A stretch of DNA of 64,000 nucleotides, taken from the NCBI GenBank assembly GCA_964372215.1, contig CAYJQC010000023.1, positions 10,301 through 74,300 on the forward strand, given 5' to 3'. Of this stretch, positions 42,900-51,446 are shown piece after piece. The notes under the pieces were generated by a model. It was not told where the DNA came from and did not search any database. It saw nothing but the letters and a program-made list of their open reading frames with translations. Numbering within the stretch: the stretch's first letter is position 1; each line of letters begins with the position of its first letter. A program made the position numbers and the translations under genes. Source of the stretch: DAIMFL01 sp964372215. Lineage in GTDB: Bacteria; Pseudomonadota; Alphaproteobacteria; Dongiales; Dongiaceae.

Positions 42900-43259
42900 A
42901 TGAGCAACATGACGACGCGGCTGTCCGCGGCGACGTTCGGGCTGCTTGCGGCCGGTGGCGTGCTTGCCGTCGTCGGTGTCGGCGCCGCGATCGGCGCGGG
43001 GGACGCCGCCGCCGGGCGCGACAAGACCAAGGTCTGCCGCACCTGCCACGGGATCGACGGCGTGGCCAGGATTCCGACCGCGGCGACCATCGCCGGCGAG
43101 TCCGAGATCTATCTCACCAAGCAGCTCGAGGCGTTCCGCGACGGCGAGCGCAAGGACCCGCAGATGTCGATCATCGCCGAGAAGCTCAGCGACCAGGACA
43201 TCGCCGATCTCGCGGCCTGGTACGCCTCGATCAAGCTCACCGTGGAAGTGCCGGAGTAG
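42900..43259 (+). CDS. Cytochrome c (class I)
   Basis: A 119-residue periplasmic cytochrome. A signal peptide (AATFGLLAAGGVLAVVGVGA) is followed by the haem site CRTCH and a C-terminal helix KLSDQDIADLAAWYASI. The likely sixth ligand is Met in KDPQMSII. It resembles small c5/c553-type cytochromes. It is paired with the upstream dehydrogenase and probably takes its electrons. It is convergent with the AsmA gene, 6 bp apart. Confidence 0.92.
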   Translation: MSNMTTRLSAATFGLLAAGGVLAVVGVGAAIGAGDAAAGRDKTKVCRTCHGIDGVARIPTAATIAGESEIYLTKQLEAFRDGERKDPQMSIIAEKLSDQDIADLAAWYASIKLTVEVPE

Positions 43260-43265
43260 GAATCC

Positions 43266-45131
43266 CTAACTTCGGCACGCGTTCGCCTCGACCAGCTTCC
43301 GGAGCTCCGGTGGCAGGTCCGCCCCGCGCTGGTCGGCGACCGCAAACTCGCCGGGCTTCGGGCCCCCGAGCTGCGGCTCGATGCTCGGATTCGCCAGATT
43401 GCCATGCACCCGGAACGGCACGTCGAGGGCGAAGAACCCGGTGCTGTCGGGCGCAGTCATGAAGGTCATGTCGACGCGCTCCTTGACCAGGTTCACCGTG
43501 CCGCCGCCATTGAGCGTGGCGTCCGCCGTGCGCAGCTTCAGGACCGGCACCCGTCCGACGCCGTTCTCGAGATCGAGGATGCCGAGCACGCAGTGGATTT
43601 TCGCCGTGCCTTCCCGGTCGCGGAACAGCGACCTGAGATCGGTCGCCGCCATTTCCAGGATCGCGCGGGCAATGCGGCCCTCGTTCATGGCGACGACCGC
43701 ATGCCCCCGGCTCGCGCCGAGCGCGTCCGCCAGCGTGTCGCCGGTCATCTCGAGCGTCGCGCGGCCGTCGAACCTGCCGGAAACATCGCCGGGCTTGGCG
43801 CCGAACAGTTGCGCCAGCGCCGCGGCGTCGATCGCCTCGAGCGCCAGTTCGGCGTCGACCTGGGCGCCGGCTGGTGCCGGCCGCGAGCCGCCACTGGCGG
43901 TCACCCGGCCGCCCGCGAGCGCGAAGCCGAGCCGGTCGACGGTGATCTGCCGGCCGGCCACGCGGCCGGCGATGGCCGCGTCCGCCAGCCGCGTCTTGCC
44001 GTGGACCAGCAGCTTGGCGCGCAGATCGGCGGCGATGTTGACGCCCGGCGCTTCGGCGGGGGTGAGCGGCGTGGCCAGGTAGCCGCCATCGGCGGGCGCC
44101 ATGTTCCCGCCCAGCAGCGCCGCGAGGTCGAGTCGATCGAAGTCGAGATCGGCGGAGACGTCGTCGGGCTCGCCGCGGCCGGCCTCGACCAGACGCAGCT
44201 CTCCGGTGAAGCCATTGCCGGCGACCGCGCCCTCGGCGCCATCGAGGCGCCAGTCGTCGCCGGTTCGCGTCAGGTGACCGGCGATGTCCAGCGCAAAGGT
44301 GATGCCGATCTCGGCCCTGAACATCCGGGCGAGGTCGCCGGTGTCGGTCGCCCTCATCTGCAGGCGGCCGTCGACGCCGTCGAAGTCGAGCGGCAGCATC
44401 GACGTGCCGTCGAAGCCGGCGGTCGTGGTTTCCGTCCTGGCGGCAAGCGACAGCTCATAGGGCCGGCTGGCGTCGCGCAGCGCCGCGAACGACCCGGCGG
44501 TCCCGTCGATTTGCGCCGCCACGTCGTTGTAGGCGCCCCGCGCGGCGATCGCGACCGGCTGGTCGTCGTCCGCGCTGCGCGCCGTCGCCTCGGCGAGCTC
44601 GATCTTCAGGATCGCGCCGCTCGAGGTGCGGTAGGTGATCAGCGCGTCCTGGACGATCGCGTCGAGCAGGGTCGGAAACTCTGTCCGGTCCTTCGGTACG
44701 CTGCCGCTGCCGCGCGTTCGGCCGCCGCCGAATGCCCAGTTGCCGACCCCGTCGGGGCCGCGCTCCAGCACGAGCCGCAGGCCGCGCGCCCGCAGCCGCT
44801 CGAAGCGCAGGACGCCCCGCCACAGCGCGCCGGCATCGATCGCCGCGCTGGCGGCGTCGACCCGCGCCAGCTCCGGCGTCTCGCTCCACGGCGCATTGGC
44901 GACCTGGAGCCCGCGCAGCTCGATCGTCAGCCCGTCCTGCCAGCCGAGCTCCAGCGCCTCGAGCGAGACCGCGCGCCCGGTCGCCGAGCCGGCGAAGCGC
45001 GACGCATACGGCGCCAAGTCGGCCTGGGTCACGAATGCGACCGCGCCGGCGCCGAGCAGAAGGATGACCGCCAGGGCGCCGACCGCAGCGATGACGAGGG
45101 CGTGACGGCCGAAACGGCCTCGGCGGGACAA
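43266..45131 (-). CDS. AsmA family protein
   Basis: A 621-residue protein anchored by one N-terminal helix (VIAAVGALAVILLLGAGAVA), with the rest in the periplasm. The AsmA N-terminal block (SLEALELGWQDGLTIELRGLQVANAPW) and the C-terminal block (GRATLEMTGDTLADALGASRGHAVVAMNEG, then VPVLKLRTADATLNGGGTVNL) are both present. AsmA-type proteins are linked to outer-membrane assembly and probably form lipid-transfer grooves between membranes. No partners are nearby. Confidence 0.92.
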   Translation of the reverse strand: MSRRGRFGRHALVIAAVGALAVILLLGAGAVAFVTQADLAPYASRFAGSATGRAVSLEALELGWQDGLTIELRGLQVANAPWSETPELARVDAASAAIDAGALWRGVLRFERLRARGLRLVLERGPDGVGNWAFGGGRTRGSGSVPKDRTEFPTLLDAIVQDALITYRTSSGAILKIELAEATARSADDDQPVAIAARGAYNDVAAQIDGTAGSFAALRDASRPYELSLAARTETTTAGFDGTSMLPLDFDGVDGRLQMRATDTGDLARMFRAEIGITFALDIAGHLTRTGDDWRLDGAEGAVAGNGFTGELRLVEAGRGEPDDVSADLDFDRLDLAALLGGNMAPADGGYLATPLTPAEAPGVNIAADLRAKLLVHGKTRLADAAIAGRVAGRQITVDRLGFALAGGRVTASGGSRPAPAGAQVDAELALEAIDAAALAQLFGAKPGDVSGRFDGRATLEMTGDTLADALGASRGHAVVAMNEGRIARAILEMAATDLRSLFRDREGTAKIHCVLGILDLENGVGRVPVLKLRTADATLNGGGTVNLVKERVDMTFMTAPDSTGFFALDVPFRVHGNLANPSIEPQLGGPKPGEFAVADQRGADLPPELRKLVEANACRS

Positions 45132-45284
45132 GCAGGATCTCCTCGTTTCCGGCGATGCTCGGTGGCGCGGCGGCGTCAGCAGTCTAACGCATGAGCCGTC
45201 GATCCGCTCCGGCGCTTGCGACCCCCGCCTGTCGTGGCGCGCGGGCGGACGCTAAGCGAAGGCCATTCCAGGCGTGCAAGAAAA

Positions 45285-45311
45285 GGGCCCCGGCGTCACC
45301 GCCGGAGCCCC
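45285..45311 (-). terminator. gap terminator
   Basis: On the minus strand, GGGGCTCCGGCG and CGCCGGGGCCC pair around GTGA and are followed by TTTTCTT, 27 bp past the gap stop. Confidence 0.85.
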
Positions 45312-45337
45312 TGACACCTTCGGCCTGATGGCCGAGT

Positions 45338-46345
45338 TCAGCCGAGCTTGCTCATCGCCACGGCGGTGTCGGCCATGCGGTTGGAGAAGCCCCATTCGTT
45401 GTCGTACCAGGACAGGATGCGGACGAACTTGCCCTCGATCACCTGGGTCTGGTTGAGGTCGAAGGTCGAGCTTGCCGGGTTGTGGTTGAAGTCGCTGGAC
45501 ACCAGCGGCTCGTCGTTGGTGGCGAGGATGCCCTTCAGGGGACCGTTCGCCGCCTTGACGATCGCCGCGTTGATCGCCTCGACCGAGGTCGCCTTGGCCG
45601 CGGTGAAGGTGAAGTCGACCAGCGAGACGTTGGGGGTCGGCACCCGGATCGAGGTGCCGTCCAGCTTGCCGTTCAGTTCGGGGAGCACGAGACCCACCGC
45701 CTTGGCGGCGCCGGTGGTGGTCGGGATCATCGACAGGGCCGCCGCGCGGGCGCGGTGCAGGTCCTTGTGCAGCGTATCGAGCACCGGCTGGTCGCCGGTA
45801 TAACTGTGGATCGTGGTCATGAAGCCGCGCTCGATGCCGACCGCCTTGTGCAGCACCGCCACGACCGGCACCAGGCAGTTGGTGGTGCAGGAGGCGTTGG
45901 AGACGATCCTGTGCGCCTTCTTGAGCTTGGAATGGTTGACGCCGTAGACCACGGTGATGTCGGCGCCGGTGGCGGGGGCGGAAATCAACACCCGCTTGGC
46001 GCCCGCCGTCAGATGCTTCGAGGCGGCCTCCTTGCTGGTGAAGATGCCGGTGCATTCGAAGGCGATGTCGACGCCGAGCTTCTTCCACGGCAGGTTCGCC
46101 GGGTCGCGCTCGGCGGTTACCGTCATCCAGCCGCGGCCGGCGTCGATGGCGCCCGCCTTGGTCCTCACCTTGCCGGGGAAGCGGCCATGCACGGTGTCGT
46201 AGCGCAGCAGATGGGCGTTGGTCTCGACCGGGCCGAGATCGTTGATGCCGACGACCTCGATGTCCTTGCGGCCGCTCTCCAGGATCCCGCGCAGCACCAG
46301 CCGCCCGATGCGGCCGAACCCGTTGATCGCAACCTTCACAGCCAT
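45338..46345 (-). CDS. gap: Glyceraldehyde-3-phosphate dehydrogenase
   Basis: A 335-residue type I GAPDH. It opens MAVKVAINGFGRIGRLVLRG. INDLG (residues 34-38), with its Asp, indicates NAD preference. The catalytic Cys is C153 in SNASCTTNC. The C-terminal WYDNEWGFSNRM is intact. The start follows GGGAGAG. It lies downstream of tkt, with a repeat between, and may share its transcript. It is followed by a strong terminator. Confidence 0.97.
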   Translation of the reverse strand: MAVKVAINGFGRIGRLVLRGILESGRKDIEVVGINDLGPVETNAHLLRYDTVHGRFPGKVRTKAGAIDAGRGWMTVTAERDPANLPWKKLGVDIAFECTGIFTSKEAASKHLTAGAKRVLISAPATGADITVVYGVNHSKLKKAHRIVSNASCTTNCLVPVVAVLHKAVGIERGFMTTIHSYTGDQPVLDTLHKDLHRARAAALSMIPTTTGAAKAVGLVLPELNGKLDGTSIRVPTPNVSLVDFTFTAAKATSVEAINAAIVKAANGPLKGILATNDEPLVSSDFNHNPASSTFDLNQTQVIEGKFVRILSWYDNEWGFSNRMADTAVAMSKLG

Positions 46346-46420
46346 GCGTCTCTCCCGAACCAACTGACAACCAAAGAATGAGCCATAGAGCTACAAAGCA
46401 GCGAAGCGGACCGTTTTCGC

Positions 46421-46505
46421 TGTCATCGCCGGGCCTGACCCGGCGATCCATGTCAACACCGCGCGAACGGCGCAATGGATGCGCAGGTCAAGCCCGCGCA
46501 TGACA
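46421..46505. repeat. Imperfect palindromic element between tkt and gap
   Basis: An 85-bp inverted repeat. TGTCATCGCCGGGCCTGACC and its continuation CGGCGATCCAT on the left pair imperfectly with ATGGATGCGCAGGTCAAGCC and CGCGCATGACA on the right, around a 22-base centre. It resembles the common alphaproteobacterial dispersed element that begins and ends with TGTCAT/ATGACA. It may form a long RNA hairpin between tkt and gap. Confidence 0.65.
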
Positions 46506-46558
46506 ATCGTTATTGGCTTCTTCTGCTTTGTCTCTCTTTGCCCCTGCGGTCGAATTCT

Positions 46559-48571
46559 CTACAGCCGTGTCTTGACCGCGGCGACCGCGGCCTCGGCGGT
46601 GATGCCGAAATGGCGGTACAGATCCGGCGCCGGCGCCGAGGCGCCGAAGCCGGTCATGCCGATGACCGCGCCGTCGGGGCCGACATAGCGTTCCCAGCCG
46701 AAGGTCGACGCCGCCTCGATGGCGACCCTGAGGGCGTCGGGGCCCAGCACCTCGTCGCGATAATGCGCCGGCTGGGCGTCGAACAGTTCCCAGCATGGCA
46801 GCGACACCACCGCTGCCGGGATGCCGTCCGCCTGCAACAGCTGCTGCGCCGCCAGCGCGATCTCGATCTCCGAGCCGGTGGCGATCAGCGTCACCTGGCG
46901 TTCGCCCTTGGACGGCGCCAGCACGTAGCCGCCGCGCGCGCACAGGTTCTCGTCGGTATGCTCGGTCCGCACCGTCGGCACGTTCTGGCGGGTCAGCGCC
47001 AGGATCGCGGGCCGGTCCCGGCTGGCCAGCGCCAGCGCCCAGCACTCGGCGGTCTCCACGATGTCGGCCGGACGGAACACCAGGAGATTCGGCATCGCGC
47101 GCAGGCTGGCCAGATGCTCGACCGGCTGGTGGGTCGGGCCGTCCTCGCCGAGCCCGATCGAATCGTGGGTCATGACGTAGATCACGCGCTGGCCCATCAA
47201 CGCCGACAGCCGGATCGCCGGCCGGCAATAGTCGGTGAACACCAGGAAGGTGCCGCCGAACGGCACCACGCCGCCATGGAGCGCGAGGCCGTTCATCGCC
47301 GCCGCCATGCCGTGTTCGCGCACGCCGTAATAGACATAGCTGCCGGAGAAGTCGCCGGGCTTCACCGGCTCCATCCCCTTGCCCCGGGTGTTGTTGGAGC
47401 CAGTCAGGTCGGCCGAGCCGCCGATGAGCTCCGGCATCACCTGCGCCAGGGCGTCGATCACCCGTTGCGACGACACCCGGGTGGCGAGCTTCGGGGCCTC
47501 GGCCGAGACGCTGCGCTTCAGCGCGTTGACCGCCGCCGCCAGGCCCTCGGGCAGCTCGCCGCGCGCCCGGCGCTCGAACTCGCCATGCTCAGGCGCCGCC
47601 GCCAGCCGCCGCGTCCAGGCGGCGAACTCCGCGGCGCTGCGCCGGCCGGCCTCGCGCCAGGCCGCCACGACCTGGCCGGGCAGCTCGAACGGCGCATGCG
47701 GCCAGCCGAGCTTCTCGCGCGCCCCGGCGACTTCCTCGGCGCCGAGCGGCGAGCCGTGGGTCGCGGCGGTGCCGGCCTTCTTCGGCGCGCCGAAGCCGAT
47801 GGTGGTGCGGCAGGCGATCAGGTTCGGACGGTCGCTCTTCTGCGCGGCGGCGAGCGCCAGCTCGATTGCCGCCGGATCGTGGCCGTTGCAGGCGGTGACG
47901 TTCCAGCCGCAGGCCTTGAAACGGGCAAGCTGGTCGTCGGACACGCTGAGCGAGGTCGGCCCGTCGATCGAGATGCGGTTGTCGTCGAACAGCACGATCA
48001 GCTTCGAAAGCCGCAGATGCCCGGCGAGCGAGATCGCCTCGTGGCTGATCCCTTCCATCAGGCAGCCGTCGCCGACCAGCGCATAGGTGTGATGGTCGAC
48101 CAGCGCGTCGCCGAAGCGGGCGTTCAGCAGCCGCTCGGCGAGCGCCATGCCGACCGCGTTGCCGAGGCCCTGGCCGAGCGGGCCGGTGGTGGTCTCGATG
48201 CCGGCGGCGTGGCCGTGTTCCGGGTGCCCCGCGGTGCGGCTGCCGAGCTGGCGGAAGTTCTTGAGCTGCTCCAGCGTCATGTCGGCATAGCCGGTGAGAT
48301 GGAGCAGGCCGTAGAGCAGCATCGAACCATGGCCGGCCGACAGCACGAAGCGGTCGCGGTCGGGCCAGTCCGGATGGGCTGGGTCGTATTTCAGGAAGCG
48401 GGTGAACAGCACCGTGGCGACGTCGGCCATGCCCATGGGCATGCCGGGATGGCCGGACTTGGCGCGTTCCACCGCATCGACCGCCAGGAATCGGAGGGCG
48501 TTGGCCATTTCCTGGTGACTGGTGGTCCCGGGACGGGCGCTGGTGGCGGGGGACAGGCTCACGGATTCCAT
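46559..48571 (-). CDS. tkt: Transketolase
   Basis: A 670-residue ThDP enzyme of the pentose phosphate pathway and Calvin-type rearrangements. Visible: DAVERAKSGHPGMPMGMADV, the ThDP pyrophosphate motif GDGCLMEGISHEAISLAG ending in DDNRIS, the pyrimidine domain REHGMAAAMNGLALHGG, VFTDYCRPAIRLSALM, and HDSIGLGEDGPTHQPVEH. The C-terminal domain is complete. It is divergent from the DUF4164-zapA genes and upstream of gap, the usual order in alphaproteobacteria. Confidence 0.97.
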   Translation of the reverse strand: MESVSLSPATSARPGTTSHQEMANALRFLAVDAVERAKSGHPGMPMGMADVATVLFTRFLKYDPAHPDWPDRDRFVLSAGHGSMLLYGLLHLTGYADMTLEQLKNFRQLGSRTAGHPEHGHAAGIETTTGPLGQGLGNAVGMALAERLLNARFGDALVDHHTYALVGDGCLMEGISHEAISLAGHLRLSKLIVLFDDNRISIDGPTSLSVSDDQLARFKACGWNVTACNGHDPAAIELALAAAQKSDRPNLIACRTTIGFGAPKKAGTAATHGSPLGAEEVAGAREKLGWPHAPFELPGQVVAAWREAGRRSAAEFAAWTRRLAAAPEHGEFERRARGELPEGLAAAVNALKRSVSAEAPKLATRVSSQRVIDALAQVMPELIGGSADLTGSNNTRGKGMEPVKPGDFSGSYVYYGVREHGMAAAMNGLALHGGVVPFGGTFLVFTDYCRPAIRLSALMGQRVIYVMTHDSIGLGEDGPTHQPVEHLASLRAMPNLLVFRPADIVETAECWALALASRDRPAILALTRQNVPTVRTEHTDENLCARGGYVLAPSKGERQVTLIATGSEIEIALAAQQLLQADGIPAAVVSLPCWELFDAQPAHYRDEVLGPDALRVAIEAASTFGWERYVGPDGAVIGMTGFGASAPAPDLYRHFGITAEAAVAAVKTRL

Positions 48572-48750
48572 CGGCGGACTCTCGGCGCGGGCAGGGGGAA
48601 ACCAACAGGGTGTCGCGGCGCGGGCGGCGTCCGGCCGGTGGCGCCGATGCTCGCTTGCCGCCGGACTGGCCGCAACATGCCGTTCGACCGGAAACCCGTC
48701 AACCGGGAATCCGGGCGGAAATCCGCCGCTTTGCGAAGGACTTCGCCGAA

Positions 48751-48780
48751 TTGACGCGGAGGGCGCGCGGTGCCTATGCT
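48751..48780 (+). promoter_or_regulatory. Predicted promoter of the DUF4164-zapA genes
   Basis: TTGACG (48751-48756), 18-bp spacer, TATGCT (48775-48780). Transcription would start near 48787, about 44 bp before the TTG chosen for the first gene. Confidence 0.55.
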
Positions 48781-48830
48781 GAATTGCATCAACGGCGCCC
48801 CATAAGCCGTTGGCCAGGGTTGGAATCGTC

Positions 48831-49088
48831 TTGGGAAAGGTCAGGGACCTGGCGCCTGCTGTGTCGCCCGAACTCGCCGCTGCCGCCGATCGGCTCGACG
48901 CCGCTCTCGATCGTCTCGAGGGCGCGATCGGCAAGCGCGAGTCCCAACTGGCCGCCGAGCGCGAGTCGGTGGCGCTCGAGCTGCGCGAGGCGCAGTCGAC
49001 CCAGGCGGCGCTGCAGGCCGAGGCGCGCTCGGTGTCCTCGCGGCTCGACGCCGCGATCGGGCGGCTGCGCGCCGTGCTGGAGGCTTGA
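48831..49088 (+). CDS. DUF4164 family coiled-coil protein
   Basis: An 85-residue, nearly all-helical protein: SPELAAAADRLDAALDRLEG, then a run of heptads to the end (SRLDAAIGRLRAVLEA). Genes of this kind stand just before zapA in many alphaproteobacteria, so a link with division or with ZapA is likely, but its function is unknown. There is no ATG. TTG at 48831 is chosen, while TTG at 48810 is an alternative that adds seven residues. It ends 9 bp before zapA. Confidence 0.72.
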   Translation: MGKVRDLAPAVSPELAAAADRLDAALDRLEGAIGKRESQLAAERESVALELREAQSTQAALQAEARSVSSRLDAAIGRLRAVLEA

Positions 49089-49097
49089 GGGGCTGGC

Positions 49098-49421
49098 ATG
49101 TCGCAGGTCACCGTCAGCATCAACGGCCGCAACTTCGAGATCGCCTGCGACGACGGGCAGGAGCAGCGCGTCGCCGAGCTGGCGCGCGAGGTCGACCGCC
49201 GGATCGCCGAGCTGGCCAAGAGCGTCGGCCCGGTCGGCGAGACCCGGCTGCTGCTGATGGCCGGGCTGCTGATCGCCGACGAGCTCGACGAGACCCGCGA
49301 CCGGATGGCGCGGCTCGAGGCCGATCGCGCCGGTACCAACGGCGACGCGGCCCTGGCCGATCGCCTGGATCGCCTGGCCGGCCGCGTCGAGGCTATTGCC
49401 GCCCGCCTGAGCACCGCCTAG
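49098..49421 (+). CDS. zapA: Cell division protein ZapA
   Basis: A 107-residue ZapA, which bundles FtsZ filaments at the division ring. It opens VTVSINGRNFEIACDDGQEQ, then VAELAREVDRRIAELAKSVG and RLLLMAGLLIADELDETRDR, followed by a coiled coil. The C-terminal coil includes DRLDRLAGRVEAI. It is followed directly by 6S RNA and the 5-FCL gene, the same order as E. coli zapA-ssrS-fau. Confidence 0.94.
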   Translation: MSQVTVSINGRNFEIACDDGQEQRVAELAREVDRRIAELAKSVGPVGETRLLLMAGLLIADELDETRDRMARLEADRAGTNGDAALADRLDRLAGRVEAIAARLSTA

Positions 49422-49424
49422 ATA
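49396..49424 (+). promoter_or_regulatory. Predicted 6S RNA promoter inside zapA
   Basis: TTGCCG (49396-49401), 17-bp spacer, TAGATA (49419-49424), covering the last codons of zapA and placing the start near 49430. Confidence 0.5.
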
Positions 49425-49427
49425 TCT

Positions 49428-49602
49428 AGGTTCGGACGGGCGCTGCGTGGTGCGACCGGCATCAAACCCCTGGGGCCAATGTTTATCCTCTAGGGAGCTG
49501 TCCCTGTCGGGGCCTTGGCCTCGGCACATGGCGCCCACCTGCGTAAGCAGGCCACAGAGGGTTTCACATGCCACCGGCCGACGTGGCCCCGTCCGAACCT
49601 GC
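49428..49602 (+). ncRNA. ssrS: 6S RNA
   Basis: About 175 nt. The ends form a perfect 13-bp closing stem, AGGTTCGGACGGG with CCCGTCCGAACCT, and the middle can fold into a long hairpin with a large internal bubble (around CAATGTTTATCC and AGGGTTTCACATG). Place between zapA and the 5-FCL gene is the conserved one for 6S RNA, which binds the sigma70 holoenzyme and mimics an open promoter. Ends are estimated from the stem. Confidence 0.9.
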
Positions 49603-49647
49603 TTCCCGCCGGATGTCGCGTCCGGCATCTGACCTCCGCCATTCCGG

Positions 49648-50256
49648 ATGGTTCCGGCCGTGACTGCCGAGCCTGCGGTCATTGCCGAGGCCAAGGCCGC
49701 GCTGCGCCAGGCGGCGGCGGAGCGCCGGCGCCAGGCGGCGGCGGCGCTGGCGCCGGACCTGGCCGGACGGCGGGTGCTCGGCCACATTCTCGCGTCGATC
49801 GACCTGCCGCCGGGGGCGGCGGTCTCCGCCTTCTGGCCGCTCGACGAGGAGCTCGACCTGCGCGAGGTCGTCGCCCATCTCCATGGCGCCGGCCATGAAA
49901 TCGGCCTGCCGGTGGTGCTCGGGCGCGGCCGGCCGCTGCTGTTTCGCCGCTGGCAGCCGGACACGGTCCTGGTGCAGGGCGGCTTCCGCGTGATGACCCC
50001 GCCGCCCGCCGCGCCGGAGGTGGTGCCCTCAGTGCTGCTGGTGCCGCTGCTCGCCTTCGACTCTGCCGGCTATCGCCTGGGCTATGGCGGCGGGTTCTAC
50101 GACCGCACCCTGGCGAAGCTGCGGGCCGCCGGGCCGGTGCTCGCGATCGGCGTCGCCTATGCGGCGCAGGAGGTGGCCGAAGTGCCGCGCGAGGCGACCG
50201 ACCAGAAGCTCGACTGGATCGTCACCGAGGAAAGCGCGCGGCGGGTCGGCGGCTGA
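49648..50256 (+). CDS. 5-formyltetrahydrofolate cyclo-ligase
   Basis: A 202-residue ATP-dependent enzyme converting 5-formyl-THF to 5,10-methenyl-THF. Visible: KAALRQAAAERRRQ near the start, VSAFWPLDEELDLREV, GLPVVLGRGRPLLFRRW, and the ATP and Mg motif RLGYGGGFYDRTLAKL. It follows 6S RNA, as fau/ygfA does in E. coli. The start ATG is at 49648, with a GTG at 49660 also possible. Confidence 0.95.
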   Translation: MVPAVTAEPAVIAEAKAALRQAAAERRRQAAAALAPDLAGRRVLGHILASIDLPPGAAVSAFWPLDEELDLREVVAHLHGAGHEIGLPVVLGRGRPLLFRRWQPDTVLVQGGFRVMTPPPAAPEVVPSVLLVPLLAFDSAGYRLGYGGGFYDRTLAKLRAAGPVLAIGVAYAAQEVAEVPREATDQKLDWIVTEESARRVGG

Positions 50257-50287
50257 CCGCCGCAGCTCCGCCGTCACTCTCGCAGGC

Positions 50288-50360
50288 CGATCCGGCCATG
50301 CTCTACTTCAGTAGGGATCGACCAGGATCACGCCTCGGATTGATTCGATCCGAGGCGATC
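50288..50360. repeat. Dispersed repeat, copy B
   Basis: GATCCGGCCATGCTCTAC (50288-50305) matches copy A at 29873. A perfect inverted repeat CGCCTCGGAT/ATCCGAGGCG with a 7-base loop (50331-50357) follows. It lies between converging genes and may also end their transcripts. Confidence 0.55.
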
Positions 50361-50365
50361 TTCGC

Positions 50366-51379
50366 TTAGCGCCACAACGCATTGGCCAGGAACGGCAGGA
50401 ACCGGTCCATGCGGTAGTCGACGTCGGTGTGGTCGTCGTCGAACTCCTCGTAGACATGGTCGACCCCGTGGCGCTCGAGCTTGCGGTGCAGGCGGCGGGT
50501 GCCGAAATGGATGCGGAATTGGTCGTGGTCGCCGACGTCGAGCCAGATCGCCTTGAGCTTCCGGAGATCGTCGACATGGTCGTCGACGATGACCGCGGGA
50601 TCGTGGCGCAGCCAGTTGGCCCAGCGCTCCGGGATCAGTTCGGCGGTGTAGGGGTCGCAGGGCAGGCGCATGCAGCGGAACGATCCCGGGTCGGGGTCGA
50701 AGAACGCCCCCATGGCCAGCACCATTCGGCTGATCTGCTCCTCCGGCGTCGCCTTCTCCTTGGCCTCGAGGTGGAGCACGAACTTCTCGATCGAACGGTC
50801 GTGCTTGCGCAGCAGGTCGAGCGCCCGGTAGAGGTCGGGCAGCTCCAGCACCTCGAAGCCCATGTCGCCGGAGTTGCAGGCGAAGGCGGCCCAGAAATCG
50901 GCGTAGTGCATGCCATGCCAGACCGCGCCGTAGCCGCCCGACGACTTGCCGAAGCAGGCGCGGCGCCCGGGCCCGCCGCAGGCGAAGCGCTCCTCGACGA
51001 AGGGCACGATCTCCTGGATCAGGTAGTCGGCATAGCGGCCGGTGCCGACGCTGTTGACGTACTGGTTGCCGCCCAGCCGGGTGGCGCAGTCCGGGAAGGC
51101 GGCGACCACCGGCGGCATCGCGCCCTCGTGGATCAGCCGGTCCAGCCGCTCCGGCACGTTCTCGACCAGCGGCTTCCAGTTGGTATGGCCGAGGCCGGAG
51201 CCGAAATAGCCGGGCAGATCGACCAGCAGCGGCAGGTGCTGCGCCGCCGACCAGCTTGGCGGGGTATAGACGTGCAGCTCGCGCCGGGTCGGATCGTCCT
51301 GGGCGTTGCCCTCGAGCACCTCGGAATCGTGGGTCAGGCGGTGAATCGTGCCTTGCGGCAGGCGGTGGTTCCGGCGCAT
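50366..51379 (-). CDS. Esterase family alpha/beta hydrolase
   Basis: A 337-residue hydrolase of the putative-esterase (esterase D/enterochelin esterase) type. LLVDLPGYFGSG, then AFPDCATRLGGNQYVNS, the nucleophile in CFGKSSGGYGAVWHG, Asp in WLDVGDHDQF and His in DDDHTDVDYR. There is no signal peptide, so it is cytoplasmic. Substrate is unknown. It is divergent from the phosphoesterase gene, with 67 bp between starts. Confidence 0.88.
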   Translation of the reverse strand: MRRNHRLPQGTIHRLTHDSEVLEGNAQDDPTRRELHVYTPPSWSAAQHLPLLVDLPGYFGSGLGHTNWKPLVENVPERLDRLIHEGAMPPVVAAFPDCATRLGGNQYVNSVGTGRYADYLIQEIVPFVEERFACGGPGRRACFGKSSGGYGAVWHGMHYADFWAAFACNSGDMGFEVLELPDLYRALDLLRKHDRSIEKFVLHLEAKEKATPEEQISRMVLAMGAFFDPDPGSFRCMRLPCDPYTAELIPERWANWLRHDPAVIVDDHVDDLRKLKAIWLDVGDHDQFRIHFGTRRLHRKLERHGVDHVYEEFDDDHTDVDYRMDRFLPFLANALWR

Positions 51380-51446
51380 CGCGTTTCTCCCTATTGTGGG
51401 CCGGGGTCCCGGCAGCGGGACCGGATTCTAGGCGAGTGGGTGGCAA

